64,000 nt of DNA, from the NCBI RefSeq assembly GCF_011189575.1, contig NZ_PUJW01000001.1, positions 124,001 to 188,000 on the forward strand, written 5' to 3'. This stretch comes from Photorhabdus cinerea (GTDB lineage Bacteria > Pseudomonadota > Gammaproteobacteria > Enterobacterales > Enterobacteriaceae). The stretch's first letter is position 1. Each line of letters begins with the position of its first letter. Under the pieces are notes generated by a model. The model saw only the letters and a program-made list of their open reading frames with translations. It had not been told where the DNA came from and ran no database searches. Shown here in pieces: positions 19,062-26,362 of the stretch. A program made the translations under genes and the position numbers.

Positions 19062-19940
19062 TCAGGCGATAGCGTGTTTATCGGTGATGTAATCAGGTAA
19101 CGGGAATACGGCATTGACTTGTCCAGTGCCGGAACTGGCAAACAATTCAGTCAGGAATTCCACTTTACCGTCATATTTATCCCAGCCGAGTAGGCCCAAC
19201 AACATCACGGTGTCGTGCATATTGCCTTCGCCATAGCAATAATCTGCATATTCCGGCAACATCTTGCAGAACTCTTTGAATTTGCCTTCCTTCCAAAGCT
19301 GAACGACTCGGTGATCCATCTGTTCATCAAATTCGCGGGTATAGCTGTTCATTCCTTCTTCTGCACGCTGATCATCAATAAAGCGGTGAGAAAGGGAACC
19401 ACTGGCTAGCACGGCAACCGTACCATCATATTTTTCAATCGCTTTCAGAATGGCTTCCCCAAGACGACGACTGTCTTCGAAAGCATGGACGGTACAAAAT
19501 GCGGAGACAGAGACAACTTTAAAATGTTTGTCACTGTTCATATAGCGCATTGGCACCAGAGTGCCGTACTCCAGTTTCAGGCTTGGGATTTCATGTGCTT
19601 GAGCTCGCACGCCCATATTGCGGGCTTCTTCTGCAATGATTTGTCCAAGTTCAGGATTACCGTCATATTCATAGCTCATATCACGGATGAAGTGTGGCAA
19701 TTCATTACTGGTGTAAATACCGGAGAAATGGTCGGCACAGTTGATGTGATAGGCACTGTTCACCAGCCAGTGTGTATCAAATACAACAATGGTATCGACC
19801 CCCATTTCACGGCAACGGCGGCTGATTTCTTTGTGTCCATCAATAGCTCCTTGACGGCAACCGTGATGTTTTCCCGGTAGTTCAGACAGATACATGGATG
19901 GCACATGTGTAATTTTGGCTGCTAACGCTAACTTACCCAT
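19062..19940 (-). CDS. hpaD: HpaD, 3,4-dihydroxyphenylacetate 2,3-dioxygenase
   Basis: A 292-aa class III extradiol dioxygenase (LigB superfamily) that cleaves the ring of homoprotocatechuate. The N-terminus MGKLALAAKITHVPSMYLSE and GKHHGCRQGAIDGHKEISRR hold conserved histidines of the iron site region; FDTHWLVNS and SGSLSHRF are also conserved. Start ATG has AGGA upstream. A 64-bp spacer separates it from hpaE, larger than other gaps in the operon. Confidence 0.92.
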   Translation of the reverse strand: MGKLALAAKITHVPSMYLSELPGKHHGCRQGAIDGHKEISRRCREMGVDTIVVFDTHWLVNSAYHINCADHFSGIYTSNELPHFIRDMSYEYDGNPELGQIIAEEARNMGVRAQAHEIPSLKLEYGTLVPMRYMNSDKHFKVVSVSAFCTVHAFEDSRRLGEAILKAIEKYDGTVAVLASGSLSHRFIDDQRAEEGMNSYTREFDEQMDHRVVQLWKEGKFKEFCKMLPEYADYCYGEGNMHDTVMLLGLLGWDKYDGKVEFLTELFASSGTGQVNAVFPLPDYITDKHAIA

Positions 19941-20004
19941 AAAATCCTCGCTTGATATCAGGACGGCAAACCGGGGTTCGCCGTGGTTAACGCAGATGAA
20001 TCTG

Positions 20005-21471
20005 TTACACCCCCCAACGTGGGATTGGGTGATCGCCCATAGAGATACAGACGTTTTTCATCTCAGCAAACACTTCAAAACTGTATTCACCGCCTTCACG
20101 ACCTGTCCCGGAGGCTTTCACGCCGCCGAATGGTTGGCGCAGATCGCGGACGTTCTGGGTATTGACGAATACCATGCCTGCTTCGATATTACGGGCCAGA
20201 CGCAATACTTTGCTGACATCTTGAGTCCAGATATAAGAAGCCAGACCATACTCCACGTCATTAGCAAGACGCAGACCTTCTGCTTCATCTTTGAATGGCA
20301 GCAGACAAGCGACAGGGCCGAAGATCTCTTCCTGAGCGACGCGCATACGGTTATCAACATCCGCCAGAACTGTTGGGCGCAGGAAATTGCCGTCTTTTAG
20401 GTGCTCCGGCAAATCGGTTGGTTTATCCGGGCCGCCTGCCAGTAGCGTTGCACCTTCTTCAATCCCCAGACGGATGTAACCGGAGACTTTTTCCCAATGC
20501 TGTTTACTGATAAGTGCACCAATCTGCGTGCTTGGATCTTGTGGATCGCCAACTCGCAGGCGATTAGCACGTTCAGCAAAACGTTTAATAAATTCAGGAT
20601 AGATGCTTTCCTGAATGAAAATGCGTGAGCCTGCGGTACAGCGTTCACCATTAATCGAGAAGATCGTAAATAGGGCTGCATCTATTGCGCGTTCAATGTC
20701 GGCATCTTCGAAGATCAAAACAGGCGACTTACCGCCTAGTTCCATTGAATATTTTTTCAGGCCAGCATTTTTCATAATCTGGCGACCCGTTGCGGTACCG
20801 CCGGTAAAAGAAACTGCGCGTACATCGTGATGTTTCACTAATGCATCACCGGCAGTCGCACCGTAACCTTGAACCACGTTCAGCACCCCGGCAGGAATCC
20901 CGGCTTCCAGAGCCAATTCCCCAAGCCGATCTGCGGTTAATGGAGAAAGCTCTGACATTTTCAAAACAGCGGTATTGCCCAGCGCTAGACAGGGGGCAAC
21001 TTTCCAGGTAGCTGTCATGAATGGCACATTCCACGGCGATATCAGAGCACAAACACCGACTGGCTGCACCAGCGTATAGTTGAGCATCTTGTCATCGACC
21101 GGATAGGTACTGCCGTTCATTTGCTGACAAATTTCGGCAAAAAAGTTGAAATTGTGAGAAGCGCGTGGAATTAGGACATTTTGTGTCTGATGAATTGGCA
21201 GGCCGGTATCTTTGGTTTCCATTGCTGCAATTTCAGGCACATTCTCGTCAATCAGTTCCCCCAAACGGCGCATCAGACGAGCACGCTCTTTCATTGGCAG
21301 GTTAGCCCATTTCGGGAAAGCTTCCTTTGCAGCGGCAACGGCCTGATTAATCTCTTCCTGACCACCCAAAGCAACTTCAGCCAGTACTTCGCCGCTTGCA
21401 GGGTTTGTGGTTTCAAAATAATCTTTGCTGGTGACGTTTTTGCCGTTGATCCAATGATTAATCATCGTCAT
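20005..21471 (-). CDS. hpaE: HpaE, 5-carboxymethyl-2-hydroxymuconate-semialdehyde dehydrogenase
   Basis: A 488-aa NAD-dependent aldehyde dehydrogenase matching E. coli HpaE in length and sequence. Key motifs: SPWNVPFMTATWKVAPCLAL, the catalytic Glu in MELGGKSP, and Cys in NGERCTAGSR. It oxidises the ring-cleavage product from HpaD. The ATG overlaps the hpaG2 stop codon by one base, so translation is coupled. Confidence 0.93.
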   Translation of the reverse strand: MTMINHWINGKNVTSKDYFETTNPASGEVLAEVALGGQEEINQAVAAAKEAFPKWANLPMKERARLMRRLGELIDENVPEIAAMETKDTGLPIHQTQNVLIPRASHNFNFFAEICQQMNGSTYPVDDKMLNYTLVQPVGVCALISPWNVPFMTATWKVAPCLALGNTAVLKMSELSPLTADRLGELALEAGIPAGVLNVVQGYGATAGDALVKHHDVRAVSFTGGTATGRQIMKNAGLKKYSMELGGKSPVLIFEDADIERAIDAALFTIFSINGERCTAGSRIFIQESIYPEFIKRFAERANRLRVGDPQDPSTQIGALISKQHWEKVSGYIRLGIEEGATLLAGGPDKPTDLPEHLKDGNFLRPTVLADVDNRMRVAQEEIFGPVACLLPFKDEAEGLRLANDVEYGLASYIWTQDVSKVLRLARNIEAGMVFVNTQNVRDLRQPFGGVKASGTGREGGEYSFEVFAEMKNVCISMGDHPIPRWGV

Positions 21472-22232
21472 TACAAGCTCTCCTCATATTCTTGTTGACT
21501 GACAATACGGTTGACCAGACGCCCAACACCTTCAACCTCAACAATAACTTCATCTCCCGGTACCACATCAGCCAGCCCTTTGGGAGTACCAGTGGCGATC
21601 ATGTCTCCGGGTTGCAGTGTCATAAAGTCACTCAGATAAGTAATCAGAAAGGGAATATCGAAGATCAGATCGGCAGTTGTGCCGCGCTGACGCAGTTCAC
21701 CATTGACCCAGGTGCTTAATGTCAGATTATGGGGATCGGGTACGTCGGCTTTATCTGTGATCCATGGACCAATAGGCGTCAGTGTGTCGCGGCTTTTGAC
21801 TCGGAGATTAGGGCGATAATAGTTTTCCAGATAGTCACGGATCGCGTAATCGTTACAGACAGTGTATCCAGCGACGTAATCCATGGCATGTTCTTTGGCG
21901 ACTTTATGGGCGGTTTTGCCGATGACAACAACCAGCTCAGCTTCATAATGCATGTATTCCACATTATCAGGGCGAACGGAAAACTGGTGATGACCGGTCA
22001 GGGTATTGGATGCTTTGATAAAAACCAGCGGCTCTTCAGGTGGTTTAAATTCAAGTTCAGTGGCGTGATCAGCATAATTCAAACCGAGGGCAAATAGCGT
22101 GCCATTTGCTGGTGGTAGCCATTGCACGGATTTGTTGCTGACGTTACTGCCATCTGGCAGGCAGATATTTTCCTGATCATCAACAGTAACATTCAGATCT
22201 TGCCCCTGATAATGGACTCTTGCGTGCTTCAT
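21471..22232 (-). CDS. hpaG2: HpaG2, C-terminal half of the HPA isomerase/decarboxylase
   Basis: A 253-aa FAH-fold protein equal to the C-terminal half of E. coli HpaG. It carries the metal-binding Glu-x-Glu in HYEAELVVVIGKTAHKV and ends GDMIATGTPKGLADVVPGDE, typical of active family members. In E. coli both activities (decarboxylation of the tricarboxylate and isomerisation of the product) sit in one 429-aa protein made of two such domains. Here they are separate genes overlapping by ATGA. This half probably provides the active site. Confidence 0.9.
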   Translation of the reverse strand: MKHARVHYQGQDLNVTVDDQENICLPDGSNVSNKSVQWLPPANGTLFALGLNYADHATELEFKPPEEPLVFIKASNTLTGHHQFSVRPDNVEYMHYEAELVVVIGKTAHKVAKEHAMDYVAGYTVCNDYAIRDYLENYYRPNLRVKSRDTLTPIGPWITDKADVPDPHNLTLSTWVNGELRQRGTTADLIFDIPFLITYLSDFMTLQPGDMIATGTPKGLADVVPGDEVIVEVEGVGRLVNRIVSQQEYEESL

Positions 22233-22861
22233 GCTTTTTCTCCTGCTTGCACAACCTGATTCTCCAGTGATGGGAAACCTGCTGCTCGGATGACAACCTT
22301 GTCACCCGGTTTGATGGATACACGTTGGTGTGGCGTTCCAAGCAGGATCACATCACCTTCTTGCAATGTTGCGAAATCACTTAATGCTGTGACTAATTCT
22401 GTGGCTGAGCGCACCAGATCTTTTGTTGACCAGCGATCAACTTCCTGGTCATTGATTTCAGTAATGATATCCAGCGCCTCAAGTGATTCTGGATTTGCCA
22501 TTTGACCTATAGGGCAAAAACCATCACGACACTTAGCTTTAATGGCTGGGCGATAGAAAGCTGTTTCAGGCAGGCTGACTTCATTTGCTAATGCATAACC
22601 TGCGATATATTCGGCTGCATTTTCAATAGTGACTTTGCGGGCGGTTTTACCTATTACTAGTGCCAGCGTTGCACCGCTCTGAACTTCTTCACCTATAGGA
22701 TGGGGAATAACGTCATTGGAGTTGATAACTGTATTCCTTGGCTTAATAAACCATACAGGTGTCTTAGGTAGGGCTTTATAAGGTTCTTGCTGAAATGAGT
22801 CATGCCAGAAATCTACCTGGCTCTGATGATTGAGGGCTACGGCGAAGACAGTGCCTTTCAT
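22229..22861 (-). CDS. hpaG1: HpaG1, N-terminal half of the HPA isomerase/decarboxylase
   Basis: A 210-aa FAH-fold protein equal to the N-terminal half of E. coli HpaG (MKGTVFAVALNHQSQ, FIKPRNTVINS, YRPAIKAKCRDGFCPIG). Where active homologues have Glu-x-Glu it reads QSGATLALVIG, so the metal ligands are missing and the domain is probably structural or regulatory. I chose the ATG at 22859-22861, which has GAGGAG upstream, over a TTG two codons earlier. It is the first gene of the operon. The stop overlaps the hpaG2 start. Confidence 0.88.
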   Translation of the reverse strand: MKGTVFAVALNHQSQVDFWHDSFQQEPYKALPKTPVWFIKPRNTVINSNDVIPHPIGEEVQSGATLALVIGKTARKVTIENAAEYIAGYALANEVSLPETAFYRPAIKAKCRDGFCPIGQMANPESLEALDIITEINDQEVDRWSTKDLVRSATELVTALSDFATLQEGDVILLGTPHQRVSIKPGDKVVIRAAGFPSLENQVVQAGEKA

Positions 22862-22904
22862 TAACAACTCCTCATAAACTTAAGCAGACAGTTTTTAAGA
22901 TGAA

Positions 22905-22924
22905 TTTATTAATATATTAATAAA
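22905..22924. promoter_or_regulatory. 20-bp perfect palindrome, candidate HpaR operator
   Basis: TTTATTAATATATTAATAAA is its own reverse complement and lies 43 bp upstream of the hpaG1 start, in the hpaG1-hpaR divergent region. MarR-family repressors such as HpaR bind AT-rich palindromes of about this length. The position suits repression of the hpaG promoter. The assignment is by position and symmetry only. Confidence 0.55.
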
Positions 22925-23191
22925 CCATAAATTGCTTTGTTGCAATATACTAATGTTTTTGTTAATTTTAATTGTGATCTTAGTAACAATTTCTTTGCTA
23001 AATTTGTTTTTTGTCATTGTAAATCAATGTATTAATATTTTTATAAATAAAAATTTTATTTTTGTATTAACTTTTTATTAACCTTGTATTGGTATTTTAT
23101 TTTTGTTTATTTATTAATATCTTTATGATTTTTTCTTTGTGGTTGGTGGTAGGACATGCTAGTCTTTTTTTATTGTGGTTATAAAATGGCA

Positions 23192-23320
23192 TATATCCCC
23201 AATAGATTTCAAATTGCAGCGTGGTGGCAAGTGAACGCCTCCCCAGGAGCATAGATAACGATGTGACTGGGGTAAGTGAAAGCAGCCAACAAAGCAGCAG
23301 CTTGAAAGATGAAGGGTATA
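23192..23320. repeat. ERIC element (about 129 bp)
   Basis: Full-length enterobacterial repetitive intergenic consensus. It has the terminal motif TATATCCCCAATAGATTTCA, the central hairpin CCCCAG...CTGGGG, and the end GCTTGAAAGATGAAGGGTA. It sits inside the hpaG1-hpaR divergent region, 57 bp before hpaR, so it is probably transcribed as part of the hpaR leader and could alter mRNA folding or stability. Confidence 0.85.
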
Positions 23321-23377
23321 GACTCTCGATAGGGAATAAATCAGTGATTAACACTAAGATAAGAGCCTTCATTACTC

Positions 23378-23815
23378 ATGCATGAATCTCTGACAATTGC
23401 ATTACTTCAGGCGCGGGAAACCGCGATGGGGTTTTTTCGCCCGATCCTTAAAAGTCATAATTTGACTGAACAGCAGTGGCGTATCATTCGCGTACTGTCT
23501 GATAACCGGTCAATCGATTTTTATGATTTATCTTGTCAGACTTGCATTCTTCGTCCAAGTTTGACTGGGATACTGACACGCCTGGAGCGTGATGGATTAA
23601 TCTTTCGCCTTAAGCCGATGAATGACCAACGCAAACTTTATGTTTCTTTAACGCCAGAAGGGCAGAAACTTTATGAGAAGGCAAAAGAGCAGGTGGAACA
23701 GGGATATCAGGCCATTGAAAAAGCCTTTTCACCGGAGAAGCTAGCTCAGCTTTTAGTTTTGTTGGAGGAATTGATTGCTGTGGGTGATAATCCACAAGTA
23801 GGTATTGAGAGGTAA
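23378..23815 (+). CDS. hpaR: HpaR, MarR-family repressor of the HPA catabolic operon
   Basis: A 145-aa winged-helix MarR protein matching E. coli HpaR. The core is LTEQQWRIIRVLSDN...DLSCQTCILRPSLTGILTRL (recognition helix), followed by the wing with DQRKLYVSLTPEG. HpaR represses the meta-cleavage operon and its own promoter, and is released by aromatic inducers of the pathway. It is divergent from hpaG1, as in E. coli W. The Shine-Dalgarno is weak (AAGAG), consistent with low repressor production. Confidence 0.92.
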   Translation: MHESLTIALLQARETAMGFFRPILKSHNLTEQQWRIIRVLSDNRSIDFYDLSCQTCILRPSLTGILTRLERDGLIFRLKPMNDQRKLYVSLTPEGQKLYEKAKEQVEQGYQAIEKAFSPEKLAQLLVLLEELIAVGDNPQVGIER

Positions 23816-23919
23816 GGAATAAGAGAGGAATCTTATTCCTATATCCTGATCCTCATACTGCCCACAGAACCGTAAATTACACGTCAGGTTCCGTTTGTCG
23901 TTGAGCAAGCAGAACAAGA

Positions 23920-23952
23920 CCGGAAGATCCTGAAGGATCTTTCCGGCTTTTT
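23920..23952 (+). terminator. Intrinsic terminator after hpaR
   Basis: CCGGAAGATCC, loop TGAA, GGATCTTTCCGG, then CTTTTT. A U-run follows only in the + direction, about 105 bp beyond hpaR. A closely related hairpin closes the Rhs immunity cassettes elsewhere in this window. Confidence 0.75.
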
Positions 23953-23981
23953 AATCACAAATCTTTAACTTAAACAATGAG

Positions 23982-24247
23982 CTACGAGTTTATATGTTTA
24001 TCCAGTTCTTTTTCACACGTATGCATTAGGCCAAGTATAGGATTGTCGTAATCACTATAGATTTCTAGATATCCTCTGGTCATATTCTTCACAATATTAG
24101 CTTTTAGCTCCCCTGATTCTAAAGATAAAAGCGTTTTTTATAAAGGGTTATAATTGAATCCAATTTGTTTTCTTGTCTAAGTTTCGCTAGTGACTCCAAA
24201 TCGGAAATTATATTTTTGACTAAACTTATTAATTCTTTGTTATTCAT
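23982..24247 (-). pseudogene. Frameshifted small immunity-like gene
   Basis: The ATG at 24245-24247 opens MNNKELISLVKNIISDLESL... to DSIITLYKK. After a run of six A residues (on the - strand) the frame shifts, and a second frame continues LLSLESGELKANIVKNMTRG...LGLMHTCEKELDKHINS to a TAG at 23982. One indel in the A-run explains the break. It follows a toxin-tip fragment by ten bases, the usual immunity position. Family unknown. Confidence 0.55.
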
Positions 24248-24257
24248 GTGATTATCT

Positions 24258-24503
24258 CTATTTTGACGGAATAGATCTTATATTCTTTATCCAAGATTGA
24301 TTCCAATCTCTAGGCAAGAGAATTTGAGTTGCTTCCCCCTTAAGAACTGCTCCAGATTTTGTTGTTTGCGGTGCAACTTGACCTACATGGAGCGTAGTTC
24401 CTCTAGGAACTAATATTTGAGCTTCAAATTCCCTAGTATTTTTCCATTCAGGTAAAAGAGCAGCATCAACTTTGGCTTGTATGCGATTAGATGTCGGAAG
24501 ATC
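24258..24503 (-). pseudogene. C-terminal fragment of an Rhs-type toxin tip
   Basis: An 82-codon frame without a start reads DLPTSNRIQAKVDAALLPEW..., FEAQILVPRGTTLHVGQVAP and QILLPRDWNQSWIKNIR to a TAG. The 'VPRGTT...VGQVAP...QILLP' pattern recurs at the ends of bacterial polymorphic toxins, but I cannot name the activity. Its first codons coincide with the second arm of a terminator-like hairpin, so the fragment was fused there, presumably when a newer tip cassette replaced it. Confidence 0.5.
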
Positions 24504-24521
24504 GCGGGGGATCTTTCCGGC
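24494..24521 (-). terminator. Terminator-like hairpin at tip junction
   Basis: GCCGGAAAGATC pairs imperfectly with GATCTTCCG on the - strand, directly after the stop of the SUKH gene. It resembles the hairpins at 23920 and 31631 but lacks a U-run, as the toxin fragment begins inside the second arm. Confidence 0.45.
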
Positions 24522-24527
24522 TTATTT

Positions 24528-25055
24528 TTAAATGCTGCTAAATTCTATATTTTTAGAAGGAAAACCATCAGGGAATGACATGCATTTGACGTTTCCTGAT
24601 AAAACACCCTCTAAAAAATCAATGAAATTTTCTTGCCTATATTCAACTTCTAGTGCCCTTGCCGCAATAATAGCGACATTCCATAAGTCACTATTATCTG
24701 ACGATGCAACCCAAAATATATAATCGCCGTTATCTGTAACTCCTATAGGAAGCAATCCATTAATATCAGGATAAAGAATAAACGGATAATAATCTGGATC
24801 AGATTCAACAAGGGACTGAAAATCTTCAATAATCCATTCTTTCTGCCTAAAAAAATTTAAATCATCATCTTCGCTAAATGGGTTAAATATAGTGATAAAA
24901 TCAGCAATCCTACCTGTTCCATATTGGGTTATAAAATCAATATAGTCCTTAGGAAAAGAATGCTGTTCATCTATTAACGGCCACGTTTCACCTTCACCAT
25001 TTTCATTAGGATGAACAGGCAAGGGCAATATATTCTTTAAGCTCTCTATACTCAT
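24528..25055 (-). CDS. SUKH (SMI1/KNR4) family immunity protein
   Basis: A 175-aa acidic protein with the SMI1/KNR4 fold. The core includes FPKDYIDFITQYGTGRI near residue 35-50, then LLPIGVTDNGDYIFWVASSD (about 110-130) and a C-terminal FIDFLEGVLSGN. SUKH proteins are common immunity proteins, mostly against nuclease toxins. The gene lies 3 bp after the truncated nuclease-like tip at 25059, which is likely its former cognate toxin. Intact immunity next to a cut toxin suggests retention as an orphan immunity. Confidence 0.8.
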   Translation of the reverse strand: MSIESLKNILPLPVHPNENGEGETWPLIDEQHSFPKDYIDFITQYGTGRIADFITIFNPFSEDDDLNFFRQKEWIIEDFQSLVESDPDYYPFILYPDINGLLPIGVTDNGDYIFWVASSDNSDLWNVAIIAARALEVEYRQENFIDFLEGVLSGNVKCMSFPDGFPSKNIEFSSI

Positions 25056-25058
25056 TAT

Positions 25059-25292
25059 TTATATTCCTGGAGGGTTAAGAATGGTGATATATTCAAAGAA
25101 GTCCCCTGAACCTTCAGCTTTCATTGTAATGTCTGCTGGTATTCTTGATGGTCCCTTATAAATAGGAATAGAACTTATTTCAACAACTTCTCCCTGTTCT
25201 AAGGCTTTTCTTATTCTACCCTCGATTCCACTCATGACAGGAGTATTATTTTTCAACGAGGTTTGCCAGCGGTCTGAGTAGGGCAGAAGATC
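25059..25292 (-). pseudogene. C-terminal fragment of a nuclease-type Rhs tip
   Basis: A 78-codon frame without a proper start reads DLLPYSDRWQTSLKNNTPVM, SGIEGRIRKALEQGEVVEIS, SIPIYKG..., ending EYITILNPPGI. The RIRKALEQGEVVE...IPIYKG...P pattern is like the ends of DNA/RNA non-specific endonuclease toxins, and the paired SUKH immunity gene supports that. The 5' boundary falls in the second arm of a perfect 17-bp inverted repeat. The catalytic region is missing. Confidence 0.5.
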
Positions 25293-25313
25293 TATAAGAT
25301 CTTCTGCCCTACT
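25277..25313. repeat. Perfect 17-bp inverted repeat, terminator/junction
   Basis: AGTAGGGCAGAAGATCT, three-base loop ATA, then the exact reverse complement. It lies 5 bp after the stop of the DUF6386-like gene on the - strand and its second arm is read as the first codons of the toxin fragment. Probably a terminator captured at a recombination boundary. Confidence 0.55.
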
Positions 25314-25317
25314 TGAA

Positions 25318-25764
25318 TTAACCTAACCTAATAGGCTCCTGAAGGTTATTTGGAGAATACTGACTTTTTATAAATGATATCTGTATGTTATTTTCATTTT
25401 TCTTTAATAAGATCAGATAATTTCCTTTTTCCAAAGATATCTTCTTTCCTGAAATATATTCTGAATCATCAGGTTCTAAATCTCCTCCTGTGGTATCTTC
25501 CCCGGCACCAATAAATATTTGTCCCGATGGTGCTTTTATGCGCAAGCTAATATCTGGTTGTTTAATATCATCAGTAATTTCAATGGAATAATCACCATCA
25601 TCTCCTAAGCCAAAAAAAGCAATATTACCTTCATTTACTTCTTTTAATTCATCGTCTGGAATACTCCACCAATCAGGAGTATCTGTTATTCTGTGTTTTA
25701 TTGCTTGTAAGTCAAATATAGCTAAAGTTGCTGTATCTGTTGTGAAAAAAAAAGAACCGTTCAT
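25318..25764 (-). CDS. Probable immunity protein (DUF6386-like)
   Basis: A 148-aa acidic protein beginning MNGSFFFTTDTATLAIFDLQ, with TPDWWSIPDDELKEVN and a beta-rich remainder. It resembles DUF6386 proteins that recur next to toxin tips in Photorhabdus-like genomes; I recall that family only from memory. It follows the rhs tip fragment by 11 bp, as a cognate immunity gene would. Confidence 0.6.
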   Translation of the reverse strand: MNGSFFFTTDTATLAIFDLQAIKHRITDTPDWWSIPDDELKEVNEGNIAFFGLGDDGDYSIEITDDIKQPDISLRIKAPSGQIFIGAGEDTTGGDLEPDDSEYISGKKISLEKGNYLILLKKNENNIQISFIKSQYSPNNLQEPIRLG

Positions 25765-25775
25765 TGAAATTATCC

Positions 25776-26279
25776 TCAGATGAATACTATTTCACTAATT
25801 TTATCGCCAGCTTTTAACCCTGCTTTCCTGCCAGCATTTTTCAAAGAGCTACCAACACTTTTATTAATGGACTCATTGAGCATTTTTAGCCTTTGTGTTG
25901 CAGAACCACCTACTATAAGGTCTACTGGATGGTCAGCATTAAGTTTTGATAGATCTGGAGCCTTATCGAACATTCTTTCATAGCGTTCTGCCACTGCTTT
26001 TCTATAAGAATTTTGTAAAGATGAAATCCTTACATCATGTGTGCCTGGAGACCAAACTAATTCACCTCGTTTAGCCGCTCTGCTTAATGCATTTTGTTTT
26101 ATCCTAAGTTCTCTTTCAAGAAACTTCCGTTCTGCATCAGATAAGTTAGGGTTGCTTAAAATCTTTGGCTTATTAACCGTTAATGTCGAACACCCCGCTA
26201 GCCCCAATGGGTCGATCCATCCCGTCGGATTATGCACATACCCATAGGTATTCTCGCCGCCCCAGAGGCCGGTTGGATC
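25776..26279 (-). pseudogene. 3' fragment of an rhs gene: core end plus nuclease-like tip
   Basis: The frame opens right after an in-frame TAA at 26280-26282. It starts in the conserved Rhs core end (DPTGLWGGENTYGYVHNPTG, WIDPLGLAG) and carries a ~135-residue tip ending DHPVDLIVGGSATQRLKMLN, ESINKSVGSSLKNAGRKAGL. The DHPVDL...LKMLNESINKSVG pattern resembles HNH-like nuclease tips. An internal ATG could start translation at the core end but no upstream ribosome-binding site is convincing. The shell-coding part of the gene is lost at the border with the integrase element. Confidence 0.65.
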
Positions 26280-26287
26280 TTAGGGAC

Positions 26288-26362
26288 TATCCCGACGCCA
26301 TCATACAGTTTAGCGGAGCTTTCCCCCTGATTTAGCCGCCTTTTTCTCCACTGCTTTTTCCC
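26288..26362. repeat. Junction repeat A (about 75 bp)
   Basis: On the - strand it runs from GGGAAAAAGCAG through TAAATCAGGGGGAAA to CGGGATA. A diverged copy lies at 32893-32966. Both copies join an integrase-side sequence to a truncated rhs core, so this is either the element's terminal sequence or a hot spot of rhs recombination. The 3' end of the first integrase gene lies inside it. Confidence 0.5.
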
